From assembly GCA_934635045.1 (NCBI GenBank), contig CAKTZA010000079.1:1-14461 (forward strand): DNA of 14,461 bases, written 5' to 3'. Below the pieces are notes generated by a model. It was not told the origin of the DNA. It was given only the letters and a program-made list of their open reading frames with translations, and ran no database searches. The DNA is from an uncultured Kiritimatiellota bacterium (GTDB lineage: Bacteria > Verrucomicrobiota > Kiritimatiellia > RFP12 > UBA1067). Positions within the stretch are counted from its first letter, which is position 1. Each line of letters starts with the position of its first letter. The translations under genes and the position numbers were made by a program. Positions 4,644 to 12,491 of the stretch are shown here, one piece after another.

Positions 4644-6824
4644 ATGAAGATCATCAAGCGATCAGGCGAGGAGAGGGAGTTCGACATCTCGAAGATCGAG
4701 AACGCGATCCGCAAGGCGAACAACGCCGTCGACTACAAGGACGCGATGAGCGAGGGCCGCATCAAGCTCATCGCGGAGGAGGTCGCCGGCGTCTGCGCCG
4801 CGCGCGACCGGGCGATGACGGTCGAGGAGGTGCAGGACGTCGTCGAGAACAAGATCATGGAGATGGGCTCGCACGAGATCGCGAAGCGGTACATCGTCTA
4901 CCGCTACCGCCGCGAGCTCGCCCGCAAGGCGAACACGACGGACGGCGCGATCCTCTCGCTCATCGAGTGCAACAACGAGGACGTCAAGCAGGAGAACTCG
5001 AACAAGAACCCGACGATCAACTCCGTCCAGCGCGACTACATGGCGGGCGAGGTGTCGAAGGACGTCTCGGCGCGACTCCTGCTGCCGCAGGACATCGTGC
5101 AGGCCCATCGGGACGGCCTCATCCACTTCCATGACATGGACTACTACGCGCAGCACATGCACAACTGCGACCTCGTGAACCTGGAGGACATGCTGCAGAA
5201 CGGGACGGTCATCTCCGGGACGATGATCGAGAAGCCCAAGAGCTTCTCGACGGCGTGCAACATCGCCACCCAGATCATCGCGCAGGTCGCTTCGAACCAG
5301 TACGGCGGCCAGTCGATCTCGCTCACGCACCTCGCGCCGTTCGTGGACGTCTCGCGGCAGGCGATCCGCCGGGAGCTCGCGGCCGAGTGCGCGGAGGCGG
5401 GCGTCGAGATGGCGCAGGCGAAGTTCGACGTGATCGTCGAGCGGCGCGTCCGCAAGGAGATCGAGAAGGGCGTGCAGACGATCCAGTACCAGGTCGTCAC
5501 GCTCATGACGACGAACGGCCAGGCGCCGTTCGTGACGGTCTACATGTACCTCGGCGAGGCCCGCAGCGAGCAGGAGAAGAAGGATCTCGCGATCATCATC
5601 GAGGAGGTCCTCAACGAGCGCATCAAGGGCGTCAAGAACGAGCAGGGCGTCTACGTGACGCCGGCCTTCCCGAAGCTCATCTACGTCCTCGAGCCCGACA
5701 ACGTCACGGAGGACGCGCCGTACTGGTACCTCACCGAGCTTGCCGCGAAGTGCACGGCCAAGCGCATGGTGCCCGACTACATCTCGGCGAAGAAGATGCT
5801 CGAGTACAAGGTCGACAGGAAGGGCAACGGCAACGTCTACACGTGCATGGGCTGCCGCTCGTTCCTGACGCCGTACGTCGACGAGGACGGCCGCCCGAAG
5901 TACTACGGCCGGTTCAACCAGGGCGTCGTCACGATCAACCTCGTGGACGCGGCCCTCTCCGCGCACGGCGACCTCGCCCGGTTCTGGACGATTCTTGGCG
6001 AGCGCTGCGAACTCTGCCACAAGGCGCTCCAGTGCCGCCACGAGCGGCTGACGGGCACGCTCTCCGACGCGGCGCCGATCCTCTGGCAGTACGGGGCGCT
6101 GACGCGCCTGCCGAAGGGCACGCCGATCGACAAGTACCTGCACGGCGGCTACTCGACGATCTCGCTCGGCTACGCGGGCCTCTGGGAGTGCGTCTACGCC
6201 CTGATCGGCAAGAAGCTCACCGAGCCCGACGGCGAGGTCCTCGGGCTGGAGGTCATGCAGAAGCTCAACGAGTACACGGCGAAGTGGAAGGCGGCCGAGA
6301 ACATCGACTACTCGCTCTACGGCACGCCGCTCGAGTCGACGACGTACAAGTTCGCGAAGTGCCTGCAGAAGCGCTTCGGCATCGTCAAGGGCGTGACCGA
6401 CCGCAACTACATCACGAACTCGTACCACATCCACGTGACGGAGCCGATCGACGCGTTCAAGAAGCTCGAGATCGAGTCGAAGTTCCAGAAGCTCTCGCCG
6501 GGCGGGGCGATCAGCTACGTCGAGGTGCCGAACATGCAGAACAACCTGCCGGCCGTCCTCGCGATCATGAAGTACATCTACGACCACATCATGTACGCCG
6601 AGCTCAACACGAAGAGCGACTACTGCCAGGTGTGCGGGTTCGACGGCGAGATCCGGATCGTGAAGGACGAGTCCGGCAAGCTCATCTGGAAGTGCCCGAA
6701 CTGCGGCAACACGGACGAGGCGAAGCTCAACGTCGCGCGGCGGACGTGCGGCTACATCGGCTCGCAGTTCTGGAACCAGGGTCGCACGCAGGAAATCAAG
6801 GAGCGCGTCCTGCACGTGTCGTGA
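4644..6824 (+). CDS. nrdD: Anaerobic (class III) ribonucleoside-triphosphate reductase
   Basis: A 726-aa glycyl-radical enzyme that reduces ribonucleoside triphosphates to deoxynucleotides without oxygen. Residues about 1-95 form an ATP-cone allosteric domain (MKIIKRSGEEREFDISKIE...). The catalytic barrel contains HNCDLVNLEDML with Cys175, the likely active-site cysteine, and CMGC with Cys401/Cys404. The C-terminal zinc site is C661-x2-C664 and C684-x2-C687. The glycyl-radical motif is RRTCGYIG with Gly703, 23 residues from the end. The start at 4644 has AGGAGG at 4632-4637; an upstream in-frame TTG at 4587 lacks support. It overlaps nrdG by 4 nt. Full length, no broken motif. Probably regulated by NrdR through the box at 4541-4556. 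Its presence indicates anaerobic growth. Confidence 0.97.
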   Translation: MKIIKRSGEEREFDISKIENAIRKANNAVDYKDAMSEGRIKLIAEEVAGVCAARDRAMTVEEVQDVVENKIMEMGSHEIAKRYIVYRYRRELARKANTTDGAILSLIECNNEDVKQENSNKNPTINSVQRDYMAGEVSKDVSARLLLPQDIVQAHRDGLIHFHDMDYYAQHMHNCDLVNLEDMLQNGTVISGTMIEKPKSFSTACNIATQIIAQVASNQYGGQSISLTHLAPFVDVSRQAIRRELAAECAEAGVEMAQAKFDVIVERRVRKEIEKGVQTIQYQVVTLMTTNGQAPFVTVYMYLGEARSEQEKKDLAIIIEEVLNERIKGVKNEQGVYVTPAFPKLIYVLEPDNVTEDAPYWYLTELAAKCTAKRMVPDYISAKKMLEYKVDRKGNGNVYTCMGCRSFLTPYVDEDGRPKYYGRFNQGVVTINLVDAALSAHGDLARFWTILGERCELCHKALQCRHERLTGTLSDAAPILWQYGALTRLPKGTPIDKYLHGGYSTISLGYAGLWECVYALIGKKLTEPDGEVLGLEVMQKLNEYTAKWKAAENIDYSLYGTPLESTTYKFAKCLQKRFGIVKGVTDRNYITNSYHIHVTEPIDAFKKLEIESKFQKLSPGGAISYVEVPNMQNNLPAVLAIMKYIYDHIMYAELNTKSDYCQVCGFDGEIRIVKDESGKLIWKCPNCGNTDEAKLNVARRTCGYIGSQFWNQGRTQEIKERVLHVS

Positions 6825-7330
6825 ACTACGCCTCCATACGAACGTGCGACATCGCGAACGGCGAAGGCGTCCGCGTGTCTCTGTTCGTCTCGGGCTGCAC
6901 GCACCATTGCCCCGGCTGCTTCAACAGGGAGGCCCAGTCGTTCGGCTACGGCCAGCCGTTCACGCGCGCGGTCGAGGACGCGATTCTCGCGGCGCTTGCG
7001 CCGTCCCAGATCGCGGGCCTGACGCTGCTCGGCGGCGAGCCGATGGAGCCGGCGAACCAGCGCGCGCTCGTGCCGTTCCTCCGTCGCTTCCGCGCGCGCT
7101 ACGGCGCGGCGAAGACGCTCTGGGTCTACACGGGCTGCGTCCTCGACACCCAGTCTTTTCGGCTGCTGCCGCCGTCCTTCAACACGGAGGTGACGCGGGA
7201 GTTCCTCTCGCTGACGGACGTGCTGGTCGACGGCCCGTTCATCGAGGCGCAGAAGGACATCTCGCTGCCGTTTCGCGGCAGCTCGAACCAGCGGATCCTC
7301 GACCTGCGGGAGATGCGTACACATGGCTGA
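6821..7330 (+). CDS. nrdG: Anaerobic ribonucleotide reductase-activating protein
   Basis: A 169-aa radical SAM enzyme that installs the glycyl radical on NrdD. The cluster motif CTHHCPGC (Cx3Cx2C) lies near residues 26-33, followed by LLGGEPME, the SAM-binding GGE element, near 70-77. The start is GTG in the 4-nt overlap GTGA with the nrdD stop, so translation is coupled. This start gives NYASIRTCDIANGEGVR, the expected N-terminus for the family. Its end overlaps recD2 by 8 nt. Length and motifs are normal. Confidence 0.95.
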   Translation: MNYASIRTCDIANGEGVRVSLFVSGCTHHCPGCFNREAQSFGYGQPFTRAVEDAILAALAPSQIAGLTLLGGEPMEPANQRALVPFLRRFRARYGAAKTLWVYTGCVLDTQSFRLLPPSFNTEVTREFLSLTDVLVDGPFIEAQKDISLPFRGSSNQRILDLREMRTHG

Positions 7331-9515
7331 CGGGCGCGAGACCGTCGAAGGGACGATCAAGTCCGTCGTCTACCACAACGACGAGAACGGCTACACCGTC
7401 CTGCACGTCGAGACGCCGAGCGAATTCGAGCTTGCGCGCAACCCGGAGATCACGGTCGTCGGGCGCACCCAGGCCGTCTGGGAGGGCGAGGACGTCAAGG
7501 CCGAGGGCCAGTGGGTGACGGACAAGGTGCATGGTCGCCAGTTCAAGGCCGAGACACTGACCTGCATCGCGCCGCGCTCGCTGAAGGGCGTCGAGCGCTA
7601 TCTCGCCTCCGGCCTCATCAAGGGCATCGGGCCCGTTCTCGCCCAGCGCATCGTCGCGACGTTCGGCGAGGACACGATGCACGTCCTGCAGTACCAGTCG
7701 GCGCGGCTTTCCGAGGTGCCGAAGCTGGGCGCGGCGAAGATCCGGCAGATCCGCGAAAGCTGGCACGCGAACGAGTCGATGCGCGAGAACCTCATCTTCG
7801 GGCAGACCTACGGCATCTCGATCACGAAGATGACGAAGATCGTCCGCAAGTACGGCCCCGACGCGATCGCCATCGTCAAGGCCGACCCCTATCGCCTCTG
7901 CCGCGACATCTGGGGCATCGGCTTCGCGACGGCGGACAAGATCGCGCTCTCGGTCGGCATCCCGAAGGACTCGCCGCTCCGTGCGCGCGCGTCGATCAGC
8001 TACACGCTGGAGACGGAGGCCGAGACGGGCGGGCACTGCTGGACGTTCGAGAACGACCTCCTGCTGCACGCGCACGAGCTGACGGAGATTCCGCTGGAAG
8101 TTCTCGCGGACGCCTTGCGCACGGAAATCGACGAGGGGCGCGTTGTCTTCCAGGACACGGGGAACGCCGCCGATGCGCGACGGATCTACCTGAAGTCGCT
8201 CTACTACTCGGAGCGCGACGTCGCCGCGCGCGTGCGGGCGATTCTCGACGCGCCGCGCTCCTTCGCCGCGTTCGCGCCGGAGAAGGCAATCGCCTGGTGG
8301 CAGGCGCGCCAGCGCTTCGAGCTCGCCGAGAAGCAGCGCGAGGCGCTTGTCCATTCGCTGTCGGCGAAGTTCTCGATCATCACGGGCGGGCCGGGCGTCG
8401 GCAAGACGACGATCATCCGCGCGCTCGTCGAGATCTTCTCCGCGAAGCGGCTGAAGATCGTGCTCGCCGCGCCGACGGGACGCGCCGCGAAGCGGATGAC
8501 CGAGTCGGTCGGCGCGCCCGCGCAGACGATCCACCGGCTGCTCAAGTGGAATCCCGTGACGAACAAGTTCACGTTCGGCGCGGAGAATCCGCTCGAAGGG
8601 GACGTCTTCGTCTTCGACGAGACGTCGATGATCGACGTGAAGCTCGCGTGCGAGCTGCTGAAGGCGATCCCCGACACGGCGACCGTCGTCTGGGTCGGCG
8701 ACACGGACCAGCTGCCGTCCGTCGGCCCCGGATCGGTTCTCGGCGACCTCATCAAGTCGCGCGCGCTGCCGGCGACGCGGCTCGACTTCATCTTCCGCCA
8801 GGACACGGCGGGGCTCATCGTCAAGAACGCCCACCACGTGAACGCGGGCGAGCCGCTGGAGGTCGCGCACGGCGAGTCTGACTTCTATTTCGTGCGCTGC
8901 GAAGACCCCGAGCGCTGCCTCAAGCGCGCGATCGAGTTCATGACGACGCGCATTCCGCGCAAGTTCGGGATGGATCCGCTGCGGGATGTGCAGGTGCTGA
9001 CGCCGATGCGCAAGAACGTGCTCGGCACGGACAACCTCAACGTCGAGCTGCAGGAGGCGCTCAACCCGTCCGGCGACGCCGTGAAGCGCGGCGGCACGCT
9101 CTTCCGGGTCGGCGATCGCGTGATGCAGCTGCGCAACAACTACGACAAGGACGTCTTCAACGGCGACGTCGGCTTCGTGCAGTCGGTGAGCCCCGAAGAC
9201 CGCGCGCTCGTCGTCCTCTTCGACGGGCGGCCCGTGAAGTACGACGCGGGCGACCTCGACGAGCTCGTGCTGGCCTATGCGATGACGATCCACAAGTCGC
9301 AGGGCAGCGAGTATCCGGCCGTCATCGTGCTCATCCACACGCAGCACTACGTCATGCTCCAGCGCAACCTCCTCTACACGGCGATCACGCGCGGCAAGCG
9401 GCTCGTGCTGCTGATGGGCGTGCCCTACGCGATTGACCAGGCGATCAAGACGAACACGGTGCGCGAACGCCGCACGTCCCTCGCCGAGCGGCTGGCGGCG
9501 CCGGGCGCGGCCTAA
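7323..9515 (+). CDS. recD2: RecD2-type superfamily 1B DNA helicase
   Basis: A 730-aa ATP-dependent 5'-3' DNA helicase of the RecD2/YrrC family, found in bacteria with or without RecBCD and linked to replication-fork repair. The N-terminal region (about 1-90) is an OB-like YrrC domain, followed by helix-hairpin-helix segments (about 90-210). Walker A is GGPGVGKT at 355-362 and Walker B DETSMID starts at Asp432. Further motifs are VGDTDQLPSVGPGSVLGDL (motif III), AMTIHKSQGSEYPAV (motif V region) and YTAITRGK (motif VI). ATG at 7323 lies within the end of nrdG, so it is translationally coupled. Pairing with nrdDG suggests joint expression of dNTP supply and repair, which is inference. The stop TAA overlaps the stop of the convergent pseudouridine synthase gene. 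Confidence 0.95.
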   Translation: MADGRETVEGTIKSVVYHNDENGYTVLHVETPSEFELARNPEITVVGRTQAVWEGEDVKAEGQWVTDKVHGRQFKAETLTCIAPRSLKGVERYLASGLIKGIGPVLAQRIVATFGEDTMHVLQYQSARLSEVPKLGAAKIRQIRESWHANESMRENLIFGQTYGISITKMTKIVRKYGPDAIAIVKADPYRLCRDIWGIGFATADKIALSVGIPKDSPLRARASISYTLETEAETGGHCWTFENDLLLHAHELTEIPLEVLADALRTEIDEGRVVFQDTGNAADARRIYLKSLYYSERDVAARVRAILDAPRSFAAFAPEKAIAWWQARQRFELAEKQREALVHSLSAKFSIITGGPGVGKTTIIRALVEIFSAKRLKIVLAAPTGRAAKRMTESVGAPAQTIHRLLKWNPVTNKFTFGAENPLEGDVFVFDETSMIDVKLACELLKAIPDTATVVWVGDTDQLPSVGPGSVLGDLIKSRALPATRLDFIFRQDTAGLIVKNAHHVNAGEPLEVAHGESDFYFVRCEDPERCLKRAIEFMTTRIPRKFGMDPLRDVQVLTPMRKNVLGTDNLNVELQEALNPSGDAVKRGGTLFRVGDRVMQLRNNYDKDVFNGDVGFVQSVSPEDRALVVLFDGRPVKYDAGDLDELVLAYAMTIHKSQGSEYPAVIVLIHTQHYVMLQRNLLYTAITRGKRLVLLMGVPYAIDQAIKTNTVRERRTSLAERLAAPGAA

Positions 9516-10474
9516 AACCCGAACAGCGCCCAGTCCGGCAGGGGCGTGCGGATCTCGACCGGCGTGCCGGAGACGGGATGGGCGAACGTCGCCGCAAGGG
9601 CGTGGAGGCAATGTCCGCGCTGACCCTCGACGGCGAACGCGCCGTAGAGGCGGTCATTCACGATATGAAGCCCCGCAAGGGCGAGCTGCGCGCGGATCTG
9701 GTGCGTGACGCCCGTGGCGATCGTCACCTCCAGAAGCGTACGTTCCTCGTTCTCGACGGACGTGTGCGCGCACGGCCTGAACCGCGTCACGGCGTGGAGC
9801 GGCTTCAGTCGCGCGCATTGGGCGCGCGTGAGGCGGTTGTGGTGAAAGTCGATCATCCGGCAGAAGGGGAGTGTCGGATCGTGCACGAGATCGTGTTCGA
9901 GCGTGCCGCCGACGGCGACCGCCCCCTCGACGAGCGCGAGATACGTCTTGCGAACCGTCTGCGCGACGAACTGGGCGCGCAGGTTCTCGAACGCCTCGAC
10001 TGTGCGCGCGACAAGCACGAGACCCGACGTGTCGGCGTCGATGCGGTGCAGGGCCCCGGCCATGAGCGGATTCTCGCCGAGCCGCATCAGTTCGGGGCCG
10101 AGCGCACGACAGTCGGGATAGCGCGTCGCGACGGCGTTCATGAGGGTGCCCGTCTCGCGGCACGTGAGCGGCTGGACGGGCATCCCCGCCGGCTTGTCGA
10201 ACGCGAGAAGCGCGGCATCCTCGAAAATGGCCGGGGGACAGACCCCCTCGGCCCTGACGAGATTGTCGGCGGCCTCCAGCAGTTCCCTCACGCCAATCGT
10301 CTCGCCGCCGCGCAGTTTCTGCCCCTTGGCGGCGTGATGGCCGTTGACCGTGATGTTGCCGCATTCGATCGCCTCGCGGACGAACGCGCGCGTGGACGTC
10401 GGAAAGGCATGAAGAAGGGCGGCATCCAGTCGAACGCCGCCTTCCTTGACCGTGAGGACTTGGTTTCCAATCAC
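9512..10474 (-). CDS. RluA-family pseudouridine synthase with S4 domain
   Basis: A 320-aa RNA-modifying enzyme that isomerises uridine to pseudouridine, probably in 23S rRNA. The N-terminal S4 RNA-binding domain (about 8-60) includes VRLDAALLHAFP and ITVNGHHAAKGQKLRGGE. The catalytic motif is HRIDADTSGLVLVA (about 141-154), with the conserved Asp after HRI. LLAFDKPAGMPV and HQIRAQLALAGLHIVNDRLYG are further family blocks. The RluD-like architecture fits, but the exact target uridines cannot be assigned. The start is GTG at 10474, with GAGAGG 8 nt upstream on the minus strand, inside an 8-bp tandem repeat. The gene is the last of a three-gene minus-strand unit. Its TAG overlaps the TAA of recD2, leaving no room for a terminator between the convergent genes. 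Confidence 0.9.
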   Translation of the reverse strand: MIGNQVLTVKEGGVRLDAALLHAFPTSTRAFVREAIECGNITVNGHHAAKGQKLRGGETIGVRELLEAADNLVRAEGVCPPAIFEDAALLAFDKPAGMPVQPLTCRETGTLMNAVATRYPDCRALGPELMRLGENPLMAGALHRIDADTSGLVLVARTVEAFENLRAQFVAQTVRKTYLALVEGAVAVGGTLEHDLVHDPTLPFCRMIDFHHNRLTRAQCARLKPLHAVTRFRPCAHTSVENEERTLLEVTIATGVTHQIRAQLALAGLHIVNDRLYGAFAVEGQRGHCLHALAATFAHPVSGTPVEIRTPLPDWALFGF

Positions 10475-10480
10475 GTTCCC

Positions 10481-10512
10481 AACCTCTCAACCTTTCAACT
10501 TCTCAACCCTTT
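10481..10512 (-). repeat. Four-copy 8-bp tandem repeat at the pseudouridine synthase RBS
   Basis: On the plus strand the units are AACCTCTC, AACCTTTC, AACTTCTC and AACCCTTT. On the minus strand this reads as runs of GAGAGGTT-like purine units directly before the GTG start, so the repeat supplies the Shine-Dalgarno. It also covers the stop codon of the small lipoprotein gene. The GAGGTTGGRA end resembles the site before the zinc-ribbon gene at 2422-2433. Confidence 0.75.
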
Positions 10513-10669
10513 AGTCATACCGATCCATGACGGAGGGCGCGATGGGCGCGATGCCTTCCCAGTTTCGGTTGGAGGCCCACGGAAGATCCGAATCCTCCGC
10601 CGAGTCGGCGATGCAGCCCGCGAGAAGCGCGAGGCCCAATGCCGCCCAAACGAACTTCATCGCCTTCAT
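10511..10669 (-). CDS. Small lipoprotein (52 aa)
   Basis: A short frame with a clear lipoprotein signal: MKAMKF, a hydrophobic stretch WAALGLALLAG, then the lipobox LLAGC with Cys19 as the expected lipidation site. The mature part is only about 34 residues, acidic then Trp-containing (SAEDSDLPWASNRNWEG...), ending VMDRYD. The start at 10669 is 9 nt after the stop of the coiled-coil gene, so it is probably translationally coupled; no strong Shine-Dalgarno is seen. A second ATG at 10660 would give the same lipoprotein three residues shorter. Codon bias is like that of its neighbours. Function is unknown. With the membrane-anchored coiled-coil protein it may form an envelope-associated pair, which is inference. 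Confidence 0.75.
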   Translation of the reverse strand: MKAMKFVWAALGLALLAGCIADSAEDSDLPWASNRNWEGIAPIAPSVMDRYD

Positions 10670-10678
10670 CGGTTCAGG

Positions 10679-11824
10679 TCAGTCGGCGAAGACGACATCG
10701 CCTTCGTTCAGCTTGTCCTGCTCCCACGCGCCGAGGATGTCGCAGATGACATACGGCTTGCCCTTGACTTCCTGACGCAGACGGATGCGGCCGATGAAGT
10801 CGCCCGTCGGGTTCTGCGCGCTCACGCGCTTGATGCCCAGGTCGAGCGCCGGGAGCGGCTTCGAGAGGTCTTCGCCCTTGAGTTCCTTCAGGGCTTCGGC
10901 GGAGAACTCGACAATCGCGAACATCTTCTCGTTGTCGGCCTCGACGACCTTGCCCTTGTCGCCCGCCGGGAGCGACGAGACGGCCGTTCCGGCATCTGCC
11001 GCCGAAGCGCCGCCCTGCGTCTGGATCGACGCCTGGAGCATCTTGCGCAGATTCTCGTTCATCTGCTTGGCCTTGGCGATCTCGTCGTTCTTCGCCTCGA
11101 TTTCCTCGTCCTTGCGCTGGAGCTCGTCGTTCTTCGAGGCGATCTCGCCGTTCAGCTCGTCGATCTGCGACTTGATCTTCGTCACGTCGCCCTGCGCCTT
11201 GTCGCGCTCCTTCTCGAACTCCGCGATCTTCGCCTTCAGGTCGGCGATCGTCACCTTGTCCTGACGGGCATCGGGCTTCAGGCGGTTGATCTCCGTCACC
11301 GTCGCCTCCAGCTTCGCGCGGAGGTCGGCGAGCGCCGCGCGCGTCGTGTTGAGGCGCGCCTGCTGGGCCTTGGCGGACTCGAAGAGCCTGTTCAGCAGCT
11401 CATCCTCCGTCCCCGGCCCACGCATGAGGGGCTGGTTGCCGTCCATCAGCGGTTCGCCGTTGACGTCGGTCGCGTAGACCATGCGCAGCTGGCGACGCTC
11501 GTTCTCGCCCCACTTGTAGGTCACGTCGTCGCCCGTGCGCGTCTGTTCGAGCGCGCCGTTGTAGTCTTCGAGCACATTGCTCATGTCGGGCGAATCGACG
11601 AGGCGGGCTTCGACGGGCGAGGCGTCTTTCTTGATTTCCAGCGACGTGTCTTTCGCCGGGTCGCCCTTCTCGATCGTGCGGGCGATCTTGACGAGATAGT
11701 CTTCCTGCAGACGGTTGCGGTCGGTCAGGAGCGCGCGCTTGGCGTTGAGCTGCAGCTCGAAGTAGAGCGCAGCTGCGGCGAGTGCAAGAAACACGTAGAC
11801 GAGAACGTGCAGAACTTTATTCAT
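10679..11824 (-). CDS. Membrane-anchored coiled-coil protein, function unknown
   Basis: A 381-aa protein from ATG 11824 (MNKVLHVLVYVFLALAAAALYF). The first 22 residues form a single membrane anchor or uncleaved signal. Residues about 141-266 are a long heptad-rich coiled coil (AKIAEFEKERDKAQGD... ELQRKDEEIEAKNDEIAKA). An Ala/Gly linker (about 268-290) leads to a C-terminal globular domain (about 292-381, EKMFAIVEFS... ending EGDVVFAD). The end of that domain, in which a hydrophobic strand precedes GD-V-F, loosely recalls small beta domains such as the FlgT C-terminus; this is a weak impression. The frame extends upstream to 11890, but the extra residues lack bias and cover the promoter. AGAGG lies about 13 nt before 11824, rather far. 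First gene of a unit with the lipoprotein and pseudouridine synthase. Confidence 0.8.
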   Translation of the reverse strand: MNKVLHVLVYVFLALAAAALYFELQLNAKRALLTDRNRLQEDYLVKIARTIEKGDPAKDTSLEIKKDASPVEARLVDSPDMSNVLEDYNGALEQTRTGDDVTYKWGENERRQLRMVYATDVNGEPLMDGNQPLMRGPGTEDELLNRLFESAKAQQARLNTTRAALADLRAKLEATVTEINRLKPDARQDKVTIADLKAKIAEFEKERDKAQGDVTKIKSQIDELNGEIASKNDELQRKDEEIEAKNDEIAKAKQMNENLRKMLQASIQTQGGASAADAGTAVSSLPAGDKGKVVEADNEKMFAIVEFSAEALKELKGEDLSKPLPALDLGIKRVSAQNPTGDFIGRIRLRQEVKGKPYVICDILGAWEQDKLNEGDVVFAD

Positions 11825-11861
11825 GGTCTTTAAGATACCTCTTGTTTGAATTACGGCGTGA

Positions 11862-11890
11862 ATGATACACAATTTTTCTGTTTTCCGCAA
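11862..11890 (-). promoter_or_regulatory. Promoter for the coiled-coil/lipoprotein/pseudouridine synthase unit
   Basis: On the minus strand: TTGCGG (11890-11885), a 17-nt spacer, TATCAT (11867-11862), with a predicted start near 11855 and a leader of about 30 nt. The -35 begins 10 nt after the stop of the metK relic. Both hexamers nearly match the nrdD promoter, including GTG before TATCAT. Confidence 0.6.
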
Positions 11891-11899
11891 GTGGGGGCA

Positions 11900-12461
11900 T
11901 TATTTTTCCGAGGTTGGGGGGTCTCTCAAGTAGCCGTCCCTCATGCGCGACACGCGGTCGATTTCCGTCAGCCGCAAGTCGGAGACGATGGAACGGATGG
12001 AGAACCAGTCTTCCGCCGGGAGCGCAGACGCCGGAATCGGACGCGAAATCCCAAGCGAATCGACCCGTTCGGCCGCACGATACGCGGGCGCGGCGTCGCC
12101 CGGCGTCCAGCCGAGCCGCACCGTCACAGCCGTGCCGCCCTGCTCCTTCAGGAGCCTCACCGCCAGCTCGCGGGCGCGGAACGCCCCGGCGACATCGACC
12201 TTGTGCGGGTCCTTCCCGCAGATCGCGCCCCCGCCGAGGGAAATCTCCGGCCCGTAGAAGTCGACGGCGAGCTTCTTCCCCGAAAGCCCGTTGTCGCCTT
12301 CCGGCCCGCCGACGATGAAGTCGCCCATGCCCGGCGCACTCGACGCCCACCAGCGCGTCCGGGTCGCGTTTCACGGCAAGCGTGACGATGGATTCGACAA
12401 TGGCATCCGCAAGTCGGTCGGGATGCCCAGGTGAGACGTATTCGGCAATATGCGCGTTCAT
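11900..12461 (-). pseudogene. metK: S-adenosylmethionine synthetase relic with internal deletion
   Basis: Two pieces of a divergent MetK are joined out of frame. From ATG 12461, with AAGGAGAT just upstream, about 43 residues match the N-terminus (EYVSPGHPDRLADAIVESIV...DPDALVGVECA; compare the family's SEGHPDKIADQI). At about 12330-12340 the frame changes and similarity resumes about 190-200 residues further into the family with GMGDFIVGGPEGDNGLSGKKLAVDFYG and GGGAICGKDPHKVD, continuing to a stop at 11900. The middle, including the ATP-binding core, is missing, and the conserved C-terminal GHFGR segment is also not recognisable. The product cannot be an active synthetase, so an intact metK should exist elsewhere. 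The remaining sequence still looks conserved, suggesting fairly recent loss. Confidence 0.85.
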
Positions 12462-12491
12462 TTTCAGATCTCCTTTTGGTTCTATGATATT

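Noticed and set aside
4662..6815. Open frame of 717 codons antisense to nrdD
   Set aside because: Produced by strong third-position GC bias of nrdD. Its translation is Arg/Leu/Asp/Val-rich with no family motif, whereas the sense strand has every NrdD motif.
7239..9611. Open frame of 790 codons antisense to recD2
   Set aside because: Same cause. The sense frame carries complete helicase motifs.
9578..11833. Plus-strand open frame of 751 codons across the pseudouridine synthase, lipoprotein and coiled-coil genes
   Set aside because: Covers three supported minus-strand genes and shows no recognisable domain; a bias artefact.
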